Of a DNA stretch of 52,049 bases, positions 25,177 to 33,500 are shown piece by piece; within the stretch, counting starts at the first letter, position 1, and each line of letters opens with the position of its first letter. The notes beneath the pieces are model-generated. The model had not been told where the DNA came from. It did not search any database and worked only from the letters and a program-made list of their open reading frames with translations. The position numbers and the translations under genes were made by a program. The stretch is from the NCBI GenBank assembly GCA_903920865.1, contig CAIXNN010000075.1:1-52049 (forward strand), in the 5' to 3' direction. The DNA is from an uncultured Actinomycetes bacterium (lineage in GTDB: Bacteria > Actinomycetota > Actinomycetes > UBA12327).

Positions 25177-26373
25177 ATGACTGCAATCGTAGATCTTGAA
25201 TCTGGGGTTGCCGAGACGCTCAAAGGGGCACTCGGCGATGCTGTCATTCTGGACAGTTTGGACGCAGTCCGCCGACACATTGACACCAATTTGGGCGAAG
25301 ACACCATCGTGGTTGGACCATCAGTTGACCAGGACAGCGCACTAGCCCTTGCTCAGTCCATGCGGGTGCAGCGCCCAAGTCTGGGTGTGATTTTGGTGCG
25401 ACGTCGAGTGGACACCGCAGTGCTCTCAGCGGCGCTACGCATGGGCGTTCGCGATGTGGTTGAAGAACGCGACCTTGGTGCTTTAAGCCAAGCAGTTACG
25501 CGTTCAAAAAAGGTTGCTCGTGAACTTCGTGAATCAGTTCCCGATGGTGAAAGCGCAGAACCGGGTCCAACTCGCGGACGATTGATTACCGTCTTTTCCG
25601 CCAAGGGTGGATGCGGCAAGACCACGCTGTCCACCAATCTGGCGGCCACGCTTGCTGACGGTGGGAAGAACGAAGTGGTCCTCGTTGACCTTGACCTTGC
25701 CTTTGGGGATGTTGCAATCGCACTTCAACTATTCCCGCAGCACACGATTGCCGATGCCGTAGTACTGGGCGAGAGCATTGATGAATCTGCCCTGCGTTCC
25801 CTCCTCACGCCACATTCACCCGGATTAATGGTCCTGGCCGCACCTATGCAACCTGGCGTTGAGAAAACTATTGATGCCACCTTGGTGACCCAGATCTTGT
25901 TACTGCTTAAGGACATGTTTGATTACGTCGTCGTTGACACACCACCAGCCTTTGATGATCAAGTCTTGGCTGCCTTTGATGCCAGTGACTGCATTGCGCT
26001 GATCGCAACCCTTGACATCCCGGCCCTAAAAAACCTCAAATTGACCTTAGAAACTCTCGATCTCCTTGATTATCCGAAGGAACGCTGGAATCTGATCCTT
26101 AACCGAGCCGACTCCAAGGTCGGGCTAGCCATTCCTGAGGTAGAAAAGACTCTCGGTCACACCATCAGTGTGCAAATTCCGTCCTCACGCGATGTTCCTG
26201 CCACCATTAACCGTGGCGTACCCATCGTGCTCGATGATCCAAGGCACCCAGTGAGCGAAGCAATTTTTGCAGTGGCACGAAGCTGTGTTGGTGAGTACTC
26301 CAAGAGCGCCAAGTTGATTTCTGGAGATTCTGGAAATGACCGAAAGTCCTTCTTACGAAAGAAGGGTAAATAA
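25177..26373 (+). CDS. cpaE: Tad pilus localisation ATPase (CpaE/TadZ, ParA/MinD-like)
   Basis: 398 residues. The N-terminal part (about 1-120) looks like an atypical receiver domain, as in TadZ. It is followed by a MinD/ParA ATPase with the deviant Walker A FSAKGGCGKTTLSTNLA near 140-156, VDLDLAFGDVA near 170-180 and VVDTPPAFDD near 249-258. TadZ/CpaE places the pilus machine at a cell site. The ATG starts immediately after the cpaB stop without a clear ribosome site, so coupling is likely. Confidence 0.9.
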   Translation: MTAIVDLESGVAETLKGALGDAVILDSLDAVRRHIDTNLGEDTIVVGPSVDQDSALALAQSMRVQRPSLGVILVRRRVDTAVLSAALRMGVRDVVEERDLGALSQAVTRSKKVARELRESVPDGESAEPGPTRGRLITVFSAKGGCGKTTLSTNLAATLADGGKNEVVLVDLDLAFGDVAIALQLFPQHTIADAVVLGESIDESALRSLLTPHSPGLMVLAAPMQPGVEKTIDATLVTQILLLLKDMFDYVVVDTPPAFDDQVLAAFDASDCIALIATLDIPALKNLKLTLETLDLLDYPKERWNLILNRADSKVGLAIPEVEKTLGHTISVQIPSSRDVPATINRGVPIVLDDPRHPVSEAIFAVARSCVGEYSKSAKLISGDSGNDRKSFLRKKGK

Positions 26374-27759
26374 ATGAGTCTTGCCGATCGTCTCGCCCAA
26401 GCCCGTCGAGACAAATCAATCACTGGACCTGAGGATGAAGCCCCAAGTACAGGTTCGCGCGTCTTTGAACCCACCGAGGATCCCTACCGCGATCTGAAAT
26501 TATCTGTTCATCAATCGTTGATTGACAGTTTGGGGCCCAAGCTCTACGACGCGAACATGACTCAGGTTGAGCTTGAGCAACGCGTTCGCAGCACGCTGCA
26601 AGAAGTGCTCGGCGAAACTAACACTCCCCTGACTGTTCCTGAACGGGCACGCGTTGCTCAAGAAATTGCTGATGACATCTTGGGTTACGGACCCATCGAG
26701 CCCTTCCTTCGCGATCCCGATGTCACCGAAATCATGGTTAATGGACCGTCGTCTATCTACATTGAAAGTTCCGGTCGACTGCACCGAGTAGATGCCTCAT
26801 TCACCAACGAAGCTCACGTGAGACGCACCATCGACAAGATCGTCACCCGGATTGGTCGTCGTGTTGACGAAGCCAGCCCCATGGTCGATGCACGACTTCC
26901 GGACGGAAGCCGAGTCAATGCGGTCATTCCGCCCCTAGCCGTTGATGGCTCACTTCTGACCATCCGTAAATTCAGTGCTGATCCGTATCGAGTCAGTGAC
27001 CTCGTGGCCTTTGGAACGCTTACGCCAGCAGTTGCCGAGTTTTTGTCCGCATGTGTGCGGGGGCGTCTAAATATTTTGATTTCCGGTGGAACCGGTGCCG
27101 GAAAGACCACCACCTTAAATGTCGTCTCATCTTTTATCCCTGACAATGAGCGCATCGTCACCATTGAAGATGCCGCCGAACTCCAACTCAGTCAGCACCA
27201 CGTGCTTCGCCTTGAATCACGACCTTCAAACATCGAAGGTCGTGGCGAAGTGACCATCCGAGACCTCGTGCGCAACTCACTGCGTATGCGACCAGATCGC
27301 ATTGTGGTCGGTGAGGTTCGTGACGCGGCGGCCCTAGACATGCTGCAAGCAATGAATACCGGACACGATGGTTCTATTTGTACGGTTCACGCGAACTCTC
27401 CGCGGGATGCGCTGGCTCGTATTGAAACCATGGTGCTCATGGCTGGCGTAGACCTCCCGATGCGCGCCATTCGCGAGCAAGTAACCAGCGCGATGGACTT
27501 AGTTATTCACCAGACGCGGTTTAAGGATGGCTCTCGTCGCATCACCCACATCAGTGAAGTTGTGGGTATGGAAGGCGAAATCATTACGACTGAAGAGCTC
27601 TTCCGATTTGACTTTGACATGGGTTACGACGATGAGGGTCACTCCATTGGCAAATTGAAGTCCACCGGGCTTCGTCCACACTTTGAAGACAAGCTCTCCG
27701 CTGAAGGCGTCACGCTGGACAACAATTTGTTTGCCTTCGAAAATTTCGCCGGAGGCTAA
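26374..27759 (+). CDS. cpaF: Tad secretion ATPase (CpaF/TadA)
   Basis: 461-residue type II/IV secretion ATPase powering pilin polymerisation at the inner membrane. An N-terminal domain carries [24 protein letters not shown] near 103-126, typical of CpaF. The Walker [14 protein letters not shown] is at about 237-249, with the Asp box and [10 protein letters not shown] near 264-273, Walker B region [14 protein letters not shown] near 310-323 and the His box [12 protein letters not shown] near 328-339. GAAGGG stands 7 nt before the ATG. Full-length and intact. Confidence 0.95.
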   Translation: MSLADRLAQARRDKSITGPEDEAPSTGSRVFEPTEDPYRDLKLSVHQSLIDSLGPKLYDANMTQVELEQRVRSTLQEVLGETNTPLTVPERARVAQEIADDILGYGPIEPFLRDPDVTEIMVNGPSSIYIESSGRLHRVDASFTNEAHVRRTIDKIVTRIGRRVDEASPMVDARLPDGSRVNAVIPPLAVDGSLLTIRKFSADPYRVSDLVAFGTLTPAVAEFLSACVRGRLNILISGGTGAGKTTTLNVVSSFIPDNERIVTIEDAAELQLSQHHVLRLESRPSNIEGRGEVTIRDLVRNSLRMRPDRIVVGEVRDAAALDMLQAMNTGHDGSICTVHANSPRDALARIETMVLMAGVDLPMRAIREQVTSAMDLVIHQTRFKDGSRRITHISEVVGMEGEIITTEELFRFDFDMGYDDEGHSIGKLKSTGLRPHFEDKLSAEGVTLDNNLFAFENFAGG

Positions 27760-27762
27760 GCA

Positions 27763-29721
27763 GTGAAGCCTTACGTTCACAAACGTGTACTTTTCCCAGC
27801 ACTGCTTGCGGGGCTGGCACTGATTGGTCTGCTTGCTGCCCCAGACGCGGTAGCCGCACCCAAGGGTCGGATCGTTGCGATCAATGTCGATGGCGACAAA
27901 GTGTCACTGGTTTTTTCTGCCACCGGCCTTGATGCGGGCCAAAGCATCGACCCCAAGTCGGTAGTCCTATCCAAAGGCGGGACCACAATTCCGAGCACCG
28001 TTCAAGGTGTTGGCACGAACGGGTCTCAAGATCCCACAGCCATCTTGGTCATGGATATCTCCGGAAGCATGCAGGGAGCGCGCCTCGATGGCGCAAAACT
28101 TGCCGCGAAGACTTTCGTGTCAACCGTGCCCCCTACGACAAAAATCGGCCTAGTGACGTTTTCCACCACGGCCCAAGAAAATATCAAGCCGACTACTGAT
28201 CGCCAGGCCGTAACCAGTGCCATTGATGGCCTCAGTGCACAAGGTTCGACCTCTCTGTATGACGCGGTCAATCTTGCAACCGGAGCCATTGGCCCATCGG
28301 GGCCACGAACGATCGTTGTTTTCAGTGACGGGGCTGACACATCGAGCAAAGCCACCTTGCCCAGCACTCAAGCCACCATTAAGCGCAGTGGAGTTACCGT
28401 GGATGCGGTCTCTTTGGGGGCAGACCCGGCGCAGGTGGCCGCGCTTGGCGCTCTGGCTGTAAGCGGGAAAGGTCAAGTGATCACGGCAAATAACGTGGCC
28501 GACCTGACCGGTGCATTTAGCGCTGCTGCTCGCGATATTTCCAATCAGGTCACGATCAATGGAACCTTCCCGGCCGCAATCCAGGGAACGTCGGGAAATC
28601 TTGACGTCAGCGCCCAAGCCAGCGGTGCTGCAGTCAATGATTCGGTTTACGTCACCGTTCCCCAATCGGCCGCCGACAATCCAGCACTGAATGCAGGGCC
28701 ACGACCGGTAGCCGCAGGGTCGTCGGGATTTTCCAATGCGTTCGTTTTGATTTTGGCTTTGCTTCTACTCTTTGCCGGCCTGATCTTCATTTTGATCATT
28801 GCTTTTTCTGCGCTTGCAAAAGGTCCAAGGCGCAAAAACCAGCAAGTTGAACGACGACTTTCGATTTACACACTCACTGGTCGCGGTGCCAACTCGGGCG
28901 ACAGCCATGACGAAGACTCAAGCGTTTCCGCATCAGTCAAAGACATCGCCAACAAGGTCATGGTCAGCCGGGATTTTGACTCCATCATGGCGCCGCGTTT
29001 GGAGCGCGCTGGCATCCCGATCAAATCCGGTGAGTGGCTGTTGATCCACATTGGATTGACTCTCACCGCAGCCATCTTGATGCTCCTACTCTCCGGTGGC
29101 CGATTCTTCCCCGCCATCGTTGGAGTCGTTCTTGGTGTTGTGGGTCCCTTCATTTTTCTGACCCTGCGCGAAGAACGTCGACAGGCAGCCTTTCAAAGTC
29201 AGTTACCCGAAACCTTGCAGCTCTTGGCCGGAAGTTTGGCCTCCGGACTCTCCCTCCCCCAGTCCATTGACACTTTGATACCCGACGCATCGCAACCAAT
29301 GAGTGGCGAGATGCGTCGCGCCATCATCGAAGCCCGGCTCGGTGTCCAAATGGAAACCGCTCTTGAGGCAGTTGCCACCCGCATGAAAAGCATTGACTTC
29401 TCGTGGGTGGTGATGGCCATTCGCATCCAACGCGAAGTCGGTGGCAATCTGGCTGAGGTGCTGACAACAGTTGCGGCAACCATGCGTGAGCGTGAACGCC
29501 TTCGCCGTCAAGTGTCCTCACTGTCGGCCGAAGGTAGACTTTCGGCATGGATCTTGGGTGCGCTGCCAGTTGTCTTCACGCTCTTCCTCCTACTAACTCG
29601 ACCTGATTACTTGGCCCCTTTGTTTAACACGCCGCTGGGCCTGGTCATGCTGACCGTAGCCAGCATTTTGCTTATCGTTGGAATCTTGTGGCTCGTTAAA
29701 CTTGTCAAGGTTGAGGTCTGA
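27763..29721 (+). CDS. tadB: vWA domain fused to TadB (T2SSF) pilus membrane platform protein
   Basis: 652 residues, about twice a normal TadB. A signal peptide (about 1-31, ending AVAA) leads to a von Willebrand A domain (about 88-260) with the metal site DISGSM at 98-103, GSTSLYDAV near 162-170 and FSDGADTSS near 187-195. A membrane helix at about 325-350 leads into the cytoplasm, then the TadB part: helices at about 425-468, the T2SSF domain (LPETLQLLAGSLASGLSLPQSI near 482-503) and two C-terminal helices. TadB with TadC forms the inner-membrane platform. The vWA domain would lie outside, and could bind pilin or a matrix ligand. GGAGG lies 7 nt before the GTG. Confidence 0.88.
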   Translation: MKPYVHKRVLFPALLAGLALIGLLAAPDAVAAPKGRIVAINVDGDKVSLVFSATGLDAGQSIDPKSVVLSKGGTTIPSTVQGVGTNGSQDPTAILVMDISGSMQGARLDGAKLAAKTFVSTVPPTTKIGLVTFSTTAQENIKPTTDRQAVTSAIDGLSAQGSTSLYDAVNLATGAIGPSGPRTIVVFSDGADTSSKATLPSTQATIKRSGVTVDAVSLGADPAQVAALGALAVSGKGQVITANNVADLTGAFSAAARDISNQVTINGTFPAAIQGTSGNLDVSAQASGAAVNDSVYVTVPQSAADNPALNAGPRPVAAGSSGFSNAFVLILALLLLFAGLIFILIIAFSALAKGPRRKNQQVERRLSIYTLTGRGANSGDSHDEDSSVSASVKDIANKVMVSRDFDSIMAPRLERAGIPIKSGEWLLIHIGLTLTAAILMLLLSGGRFFPAIVGVVLGVVGPFIFLTLREERRQAAFQSQLPETLQLLAGSLASGLSLPQSIDTLIPDASQPMSGEMRRAIIEARLGVQMETALEAVATRMKSIDFSWVVMAIRIQREVGGNLAEVLTTVAATMRERERLRRQVSSLSAEGRLSAWILGALPVVFTLFLLLTRPDYLAPLFNTPLGLVMLTVASILLIVGILWLVKLVKVEV

Positions 29722-29722
29722 C

Positions 29723-30658
29723 ATGGCACTGATACTTCTACTCCTGGCCCTGATTGCAATCTTTGTTGCTATCGCGCTGGTGGTTTTATCAGTAGGCACT
29801 GCGGTCTTGAACAGAAAAGATGTAGTTCGATCGCTTTCGGCCATTGAAGAAATGCAGATTTCTAACGAAAAGAGGCAACTAGACCTCAATTCGCCCTTTA
29901 CTGACCGAGTCATCACGCCAACGCTTGAGAAATTCACGGAATGGGGCAAGCAATTTGCGCCAGCTGATCAAGCTAATCGGATTCGCCGTCGCCTTGACCT
30001 TGCAGGCAATCCGCCGACCTGGGACCCCAACCGAATCGTGGCCTTCAAGGTTTTGGGACTGATCGGTGGGCTGATCCTGGGGCTGCTCCTTGGCTTACTC
30101 TTTGGCAGCGGCCTGATTGCCATCATCGGGCTCATGATCATCAGTTCACTTGCGGGTTACTTCGGGCCAAACTTGGCCTTGTATCAAGTCGGTTATAACC
30201 GGACCCAGCAAATGGCCAAGGATCTTCCCGATGCACTTGACCTGTTGACAATCTCGGTTGAATCTGGAATGGCCTTTGACTCGGCAGTTTCCCAAGTAGC
30301 CCGCAACACCACCGGACCCCTTGCTGAAGAGTTCTTCCGACTCTTACAGGAAATGCAAATTGGGCTGAGTCGAACTGAAGCTATCCGGGCTATGGGCGAG
30401 CGGTCCGACATCCCAGAACTTCGTAACTTTGCATCCGCGATGGTGCAGGCCGATCGACTAGGAATTCCGGTCGCAAACGTTCTTCGTGTTCAAGCTGGAG
30501 AAATGCGCACCAAGCGTTCACAGCGAGCCGAAGAAATGGCGCAAAAAGTTCCGGTGAAGATCTTGTTCCCCCTGGTCTTTTGCATCCTGCCAGTGCTTTT
30601 CATCATGATCTTGGGCCCAGCGGCTATTTCGATCATTGGCAGCTTCGCCGGTAAGTAG
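29723..30658 (+). CDS. tadC: Tad pilus membrane platform protein TadC (T2SSF)
   Basis: 311 residues with an N-terminal helix (about 3-25), a helix pair near 108-155 and a C-terminal helix near 285-308. The T2SSF domain reads LPDALDLLTISVESGMAFDSAVSQVA near 168-193, then ADRLGIPVANVLRVQAGEMRTKRSQRAEE near 247-275. It pairs with TadB as the inner-membrane platform. The ATG at 29723 is 1 nt after the tadB stop; a longer frame begins inside tadB and is not likely. It ends the structural pilus run; no TadE, TadF or TadG gene follows. Confidence 0.9.
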   Translation: MALILLLLALIAIFVAIALVVLSVGTAVLNRKDVVRSLSAIEEMQISNEKRQLDLNSPFTDRVITPTLEKFTEWGKQFAPADQANRIRRRLDLAGNPPTWDPNRIVAFKVLGLIGGLILGLLLGLLFGSGLIAIIGLMIISSLAGYFGPNLALYQVGYNRTQQMAKDLPDALDLLTISVESGMAFDSAVSQVARNTTGPLAEEFFRLLQEMQIGLSRTEAIRAMGERSDIPELRNFASAMVQADRLGIPVANVLRVQAGEMRTKRSQRAEEMAQKVPVKILFPLVFCILPVLFIMILGPAAISIIGSFAGK

Positions 30659-30687
30659 GACACGCAAGCGCCACACTTGGTGAGCGG

Positions 30688-30716
30688 TTGAGTTTGATGC
30701 CCTTCTCTGTCAGGCT
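30688..30716 (+). promoter_or_regulatory. Putative promoter of the histidine kinase gene (TTGAGT-17-CAGGCT)
   Basis: TTGAGT (30688-30693), a 17-nt spacer and CAGGCT (30711-30716) stand 6 nt before the ATG at 30723. The -10 has C in place of the usual first T, but the geometry fits a leaderless start and there is no Shine-Dalgarno sequence. Confidence 0.45.
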
Positions 30717-30722
30717 CTGGGC

Positions 30723-32312
30723 ATGTCGATGCTGCTTCCCACACGCACCTTTGACCCTTCACAAGCCCACCGACTACCCATCGTTTTGGCTGCCCGAGTC
30801 GTGCTTTTTGGGCTGTGTTTTGGACTTACTGCGATCACCCCGGGGCAGGATCAACGCTTTACGTCCGTGTTGGCGCTGCTTGTCGTGGCCACCCTTGCGT
30901 CTTTGCGCTATCCCGGCTCGTCATGGACTTGGCTGATTCCTGTTGTTGAAGGGGTATTAGCTGCCGCCGTGATCGGTCATTCCGATCCTTTCAACACGGC
31001 GCTTCTGCCTTACCTCTTAGTCCCCGCCCTCGCGGTGAGCCTTAGTAAGGGATTTAGTGGCGTAGTTGCCACGACCGCGTTAGCCGGGGCTGTCATCTTT
31101 GCCTACCAATGGTCAGCCTTTCGATCAGGTTCGGACAGTTTTGATTTCGCTTTGGTCGGCCAATGGCTAGTTGTTGCCCTTGCCATCGGCCTGATCGGAT
31201 CATGGTTCAATCGAATTTTGGCCTCATCTGTTGACTCCGATTCGGTGGCATACGAATCGGCCTATCGCCTACTGGACCAATTACGTCAGGTGTCCAGGCA
31301 GTTATCGGTCGGTTTGGACGCCACGACCTTGTCGGAAAGTTTGCTCGATGAAATCTTGGAGTTTATTGGCGGGCAGCGCGGATCTGTGTATGTGCGTTTC
31401 GATAGCGAAGCCTTTAGCCCGCTGAGTTCACGAGCGATGCGCCCTGAGGAATGGAAGCCGCAGGCAGCCGATGATTCGGCCTGGGCCCGCGCGTGGCAAA
31501 GCGGTGAACCACAAATTTTGACCACCGGACTCCTCGGCGAGCAAGACCGCAGTAGCGCGGTGATCCCTCTTCGGGTCGTGCAGCGAACCGTGGCCTTAGT
31601 AGGCGTTGAGCGCGTCGGCCCTGCCTTTGATCATGATTCGGTGGTCCAGATCACCGATGAAGTGGCCAACTACGGCGTTCGTGTTGAAGCGTCCTTACTT
31701 TTCTCAGAAGTTCGTTTTTCTGCCACTACTGAAGAGCGCCGGCGCTTGGCGCGAGATATTCACGATGGAGTGGCTCAAGAACTGGCATCCTTGGGGTACG
31801 CCGTCGATGACCTTTCCACCAGCGCCGAAAGCCAAGAGTTGAAAGAAGGTCTACAAGATCTTCGCAAGGAAGTAACTCGCATCATTACCGAACTTCGACT
31901 GTCGATTTTCGACCTTCGCAGCGACGTCAGTGTTGGTATGAGCTTGAATGTGGCCCTGAGCGAATACATTCGCTCACTGGCCATTGAACCAAGCGTGGAA
32001 GTTCACTTGCAACTCCAAGAGGCACCCGAACGCCTCAGCATCGACACAGAAGCCGAGCTCCTTCGCATCGCACAAGAGGCCCTGACCAATGCCCGCAAAC
32101 ATGCCAACGCCTCCAACATCTGGGTCACAAGCCGCATCCAGCCGCCCAATTTTGACGTGATCATTGAAGATGACGGTCAAGGCTTGGGCCCTGGACGCGA
32201 AGACTCCTACGGACTCAAGATCATGCGTGAGCGCGCCGAGAGAATCAATGGTCGCCTTGAGGTGACCACCGGCGAGGCCGGAGGTACGAAAGTACAGATC
32301 GTGCGCGCCTAG
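30723..32312 (+). CDS. Membrane sensor histidine kinase (GAF, NarL/DegS-type)
   Basis: 529 residues. Membrane helices fill about residues 20-160. A GAF-like domain (about 190-325) precedes the HisKA_3 dimerisation helix RLARDIHDGVAQELASLGYAVDD with the phospho-His at 347. The HATPase_c domain follows with ALTNARKHANAS near 452-463, DDGQGLGPG near 483-491 and a GLKIMRERAERINGRL G2-like box. It should phosphorylate the LuxR-type regulator encoded next. The signal is unknown. Placement between tadC and flp suggests control of the pilus genes, but that is inference. Confidence 0.9.
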   Translation: MSMLLPTRTFDPSQAHRLPIVLAARVVLFGLCFGLTAITPGQDQRFTSVLALLVVATLASLRYPGSSWTWLIPVVEGVLAAAVIGHSDPFNTALLPYLLVPALAVSLSKGFSGVVATTALAGAVIFAYQWSAFRSGSDSFDFALVGQWLVVALAIGLIGSWFNRILASSVDSDSVAYESAYRLLDQLRQVSRQLSVGLDATTLSESLLDEILEFIGGQRGSVYVRFDSEAFSPLSSRAMRPEEWKPQAADDSAWARAWQSGEPQILTTGLLGEQDRSSAVIPLRVVQRTVALVGVERVGPAFDHDSVVQITDEVANYGVRVEASLLFSEVRFSATTEERRRLARDIHDGVAQELASLGYAVDDLSTSAESQELKEGLQDLRKEVTRIITELRLSIFDLRSDVSVGMSLNVALSEYIRSLAIEPSVEVHLQLQEAPERLSIDTEAELLRIAQEALTNARKHANASNIWVTSRIQPPNFDVIIEDDGQGLGPGREDSYGLKIMRERAERINGRLEVTTGEAGGTKVQIVRA

Positions 32313-32409
32313 CGCGCGGTAACCGGCTTCATCAGGCAGACTCTAGTCAGATTCATTTGCCCACGAGTTCTATGCATTGAACGTGGACATACCCAATGGA
32401 GGACAAGGC

Positions 32410-33060
32410 ATGGCCACCGAAAACCCAACTTCGGTAATCCTCGTTGATGACCATGAACTGATTCGCCAAGGTCTGCGGAGAGCTTTCGATCGAAGCGGGG
32501 AATTCACCGTACTTGCTGAAGCAGGCTCTATCGCTGAAGCCAAGAAGGAAATTACTCAGTTCAAGCCCGACGTAGTCATTGTGGACATTCGCCTTCCTGA
32601 TGGAAGCGGTCTTGATTTAGTGAAGGAATTGCGTAAGGACAACGCAGAAGTGGGAATCGTTGTTCTCTCCATGTATTCAGATGATCAGTACTTGTTTAGC
32701 GCCCTTGATAACGGCGCTTCTGCCTTTGTATCCAAGGACGCCCCTGCTGAAGATGTGATGGCTGCGGCGCGCCATGCATCGGCTATGCCCTCATCCTTTA
32801 GTGCGCCCAACCTGGCTGAAGCGATGCAACGACGTTTAAGCCCCACCGGCCCCCAACTTTCGCCGCGTGAGCGTGAGGTTTTGAACCTGCTCGCCGATGG
32901 CCTGGGCGTGGCCGAGATCTCCAAGCAGCTCTACATCAGCCAATCAACGACCAAGACCCACGTGGGCAAGCTCTACGAGAAGCTTGGTGCAGCCAATCGA
33001 GCTCAGGCGCTGATGACAGCCCTTCGCCTCGGCCTGATCACCTCTGAGGGTCGCGGCTAG
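32410..33060 (+). CDS. LuxR/NarL-family response regulator
   Basis: 216 residues. The receiver domain has VDDHELIRQG with the acidic pair at 13-14, the phospho-acceptor Asp59 in VDIRLPDG, and the conserved Lys in VSKDAP. The C-terminal helix-turn-helix (about 150-210) reads LSPREREVLNLLADGLGVAEISKQL with TTKTHVGKLYEKLGA as the recognition region. The ATG at 32410 is selected because GGAGG lies 7 nt upstream; an in-frame TTG at 32377 is disfavoured. It is 97 nt after the cognate kinase and 197 nt before flp, so the pilin is a natural candidate target. Confidence 0.93.
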   Translation: MATENPTSVILVDDHELIRQGLRRAFDRSGEFTVLAEAGSIAEAKKEITQFKPDVVIVDIRLPDGSGLDLVKELRKDNAEVGIVVLSMYSDDQYLFSALDNGASAFVSKDAPAEDVMAAARHASAMPSSFSAPNLAEAMQRRLSPTGPQLSPREREVLNLLADGLGVAEISKQLYISQSTTKTHVGKLYEKLGAANRAQALMTALRLGLITSEGRG

Positions 33061-33257
33061 ATTCTGGTCCCACTCAAGACCCTAGAAAGTCCCCATTTCA
33101 CGCTTAAATCTGTGCCCGTATCCCCCAAAAGGACTAGTTAAACTGGCCTCACGCCTGATGTCGTGGGGACGGAACAAATGTCAGGCTATGGGAACATAAA
33201 GTTCCACCTCGGATCGCACCCGCGGACCCGAGAACGTAGATCCGGAAAGGTTCCACC
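33061..33257 (+). promoter_or_regulatory. flp upstream region with hairpin and repeated GTTCCACC
   Basis: This 197-nt gap holds no gene. TAAACT at 33139-33144 is a possible -10, giving a 5' leader of about 107 nt. Within the leader, GGAAC (33191-33195) can pair with GTTCC at 33201-33205, or with the copy at 33250-33254. That second copy sits between AAAGG (the probable ribosome site, 33246-33250) and the ATG. The duplicated AAAG(G)TTCCACC is at 33198-33208 and 33246-33257. Control of flp translation by alternative pairing is possible but unproven. Confidence 0.35.
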
Positions 33258-33443
33258 ATGTTAGCTCGCATCCGTACCACCATTTCCCGCAAGGATGAGG
33301 GTGCTTCCGCCGTCGAGTATGGCTTGCTCATTGCCGCCATCGCAGCCGTAATCGTCGGAATCATCTTCGGACTCGGAACAATCGTGAAGAGCAAGTTTGC
33401 TACCACTTCGACCTGTATCAACACCAGTGGTGGAACCTGCTAA
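33258..33443 (+). CDS. flp: Flp/Fap-type major pilin
   Basis: 61-residue prepilin. A short basic leader (residues 1-15, with RIRTTISRKDEG) ends at Gly15, then ASAVEYGLLIAAIAAVIVGII gives Glu at +5 and Tyr at +6 of the mature protein, the Flp signature, and a long hydrophobic helix. The tail has two cysteines (53 and 61) that could close a small disulphide loop. AAAGG stands about 7 nt before the ATG. Mature Flp subunits are polymerised by CpaF-TadB-TadC. No prepilin peptidase (TadV/CpaA) is encoded in the window, so processing must rely on a gene elsewhere. Confidence 0.93.
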   Translation: MLARIRTTISRKDEGASAVEYGLLIAAIAAVIVGIIFGLGTIVKSKFATTSTCINTSGGTC

Positions 33444-33459
33444 TTCGTCTTTCGACTTT

Positions 33460-33473
33460 TGCGACCTCTCGCA
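33460..33473 (+). terminator. Small hairpin after flp
   Basis: TGCGA and TCGCA form a perfect 5-bp stem with a 4-nt loop, starting 17 nt after the flp stop and followed by TAAATCGTTT. It may reduce read-through from the pilin into the next gene. It is short, so the call is weak. Confidence 0.3.
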
Positions 33474-33500
33474 TAAATCGTTTGGCCCTTTGGTTCTGGG

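Noticed and set aside
24469-33136. Shared CCAAAAGGACT before cpaB and upstream of flp
   Set aside because: An 11-mer recurring once in 52 kb is close to chance. In the cpaB copy the AAGGA is the ribosome site, while in the flp copy it lies over 100 nt from the start, so a common function is not supported.
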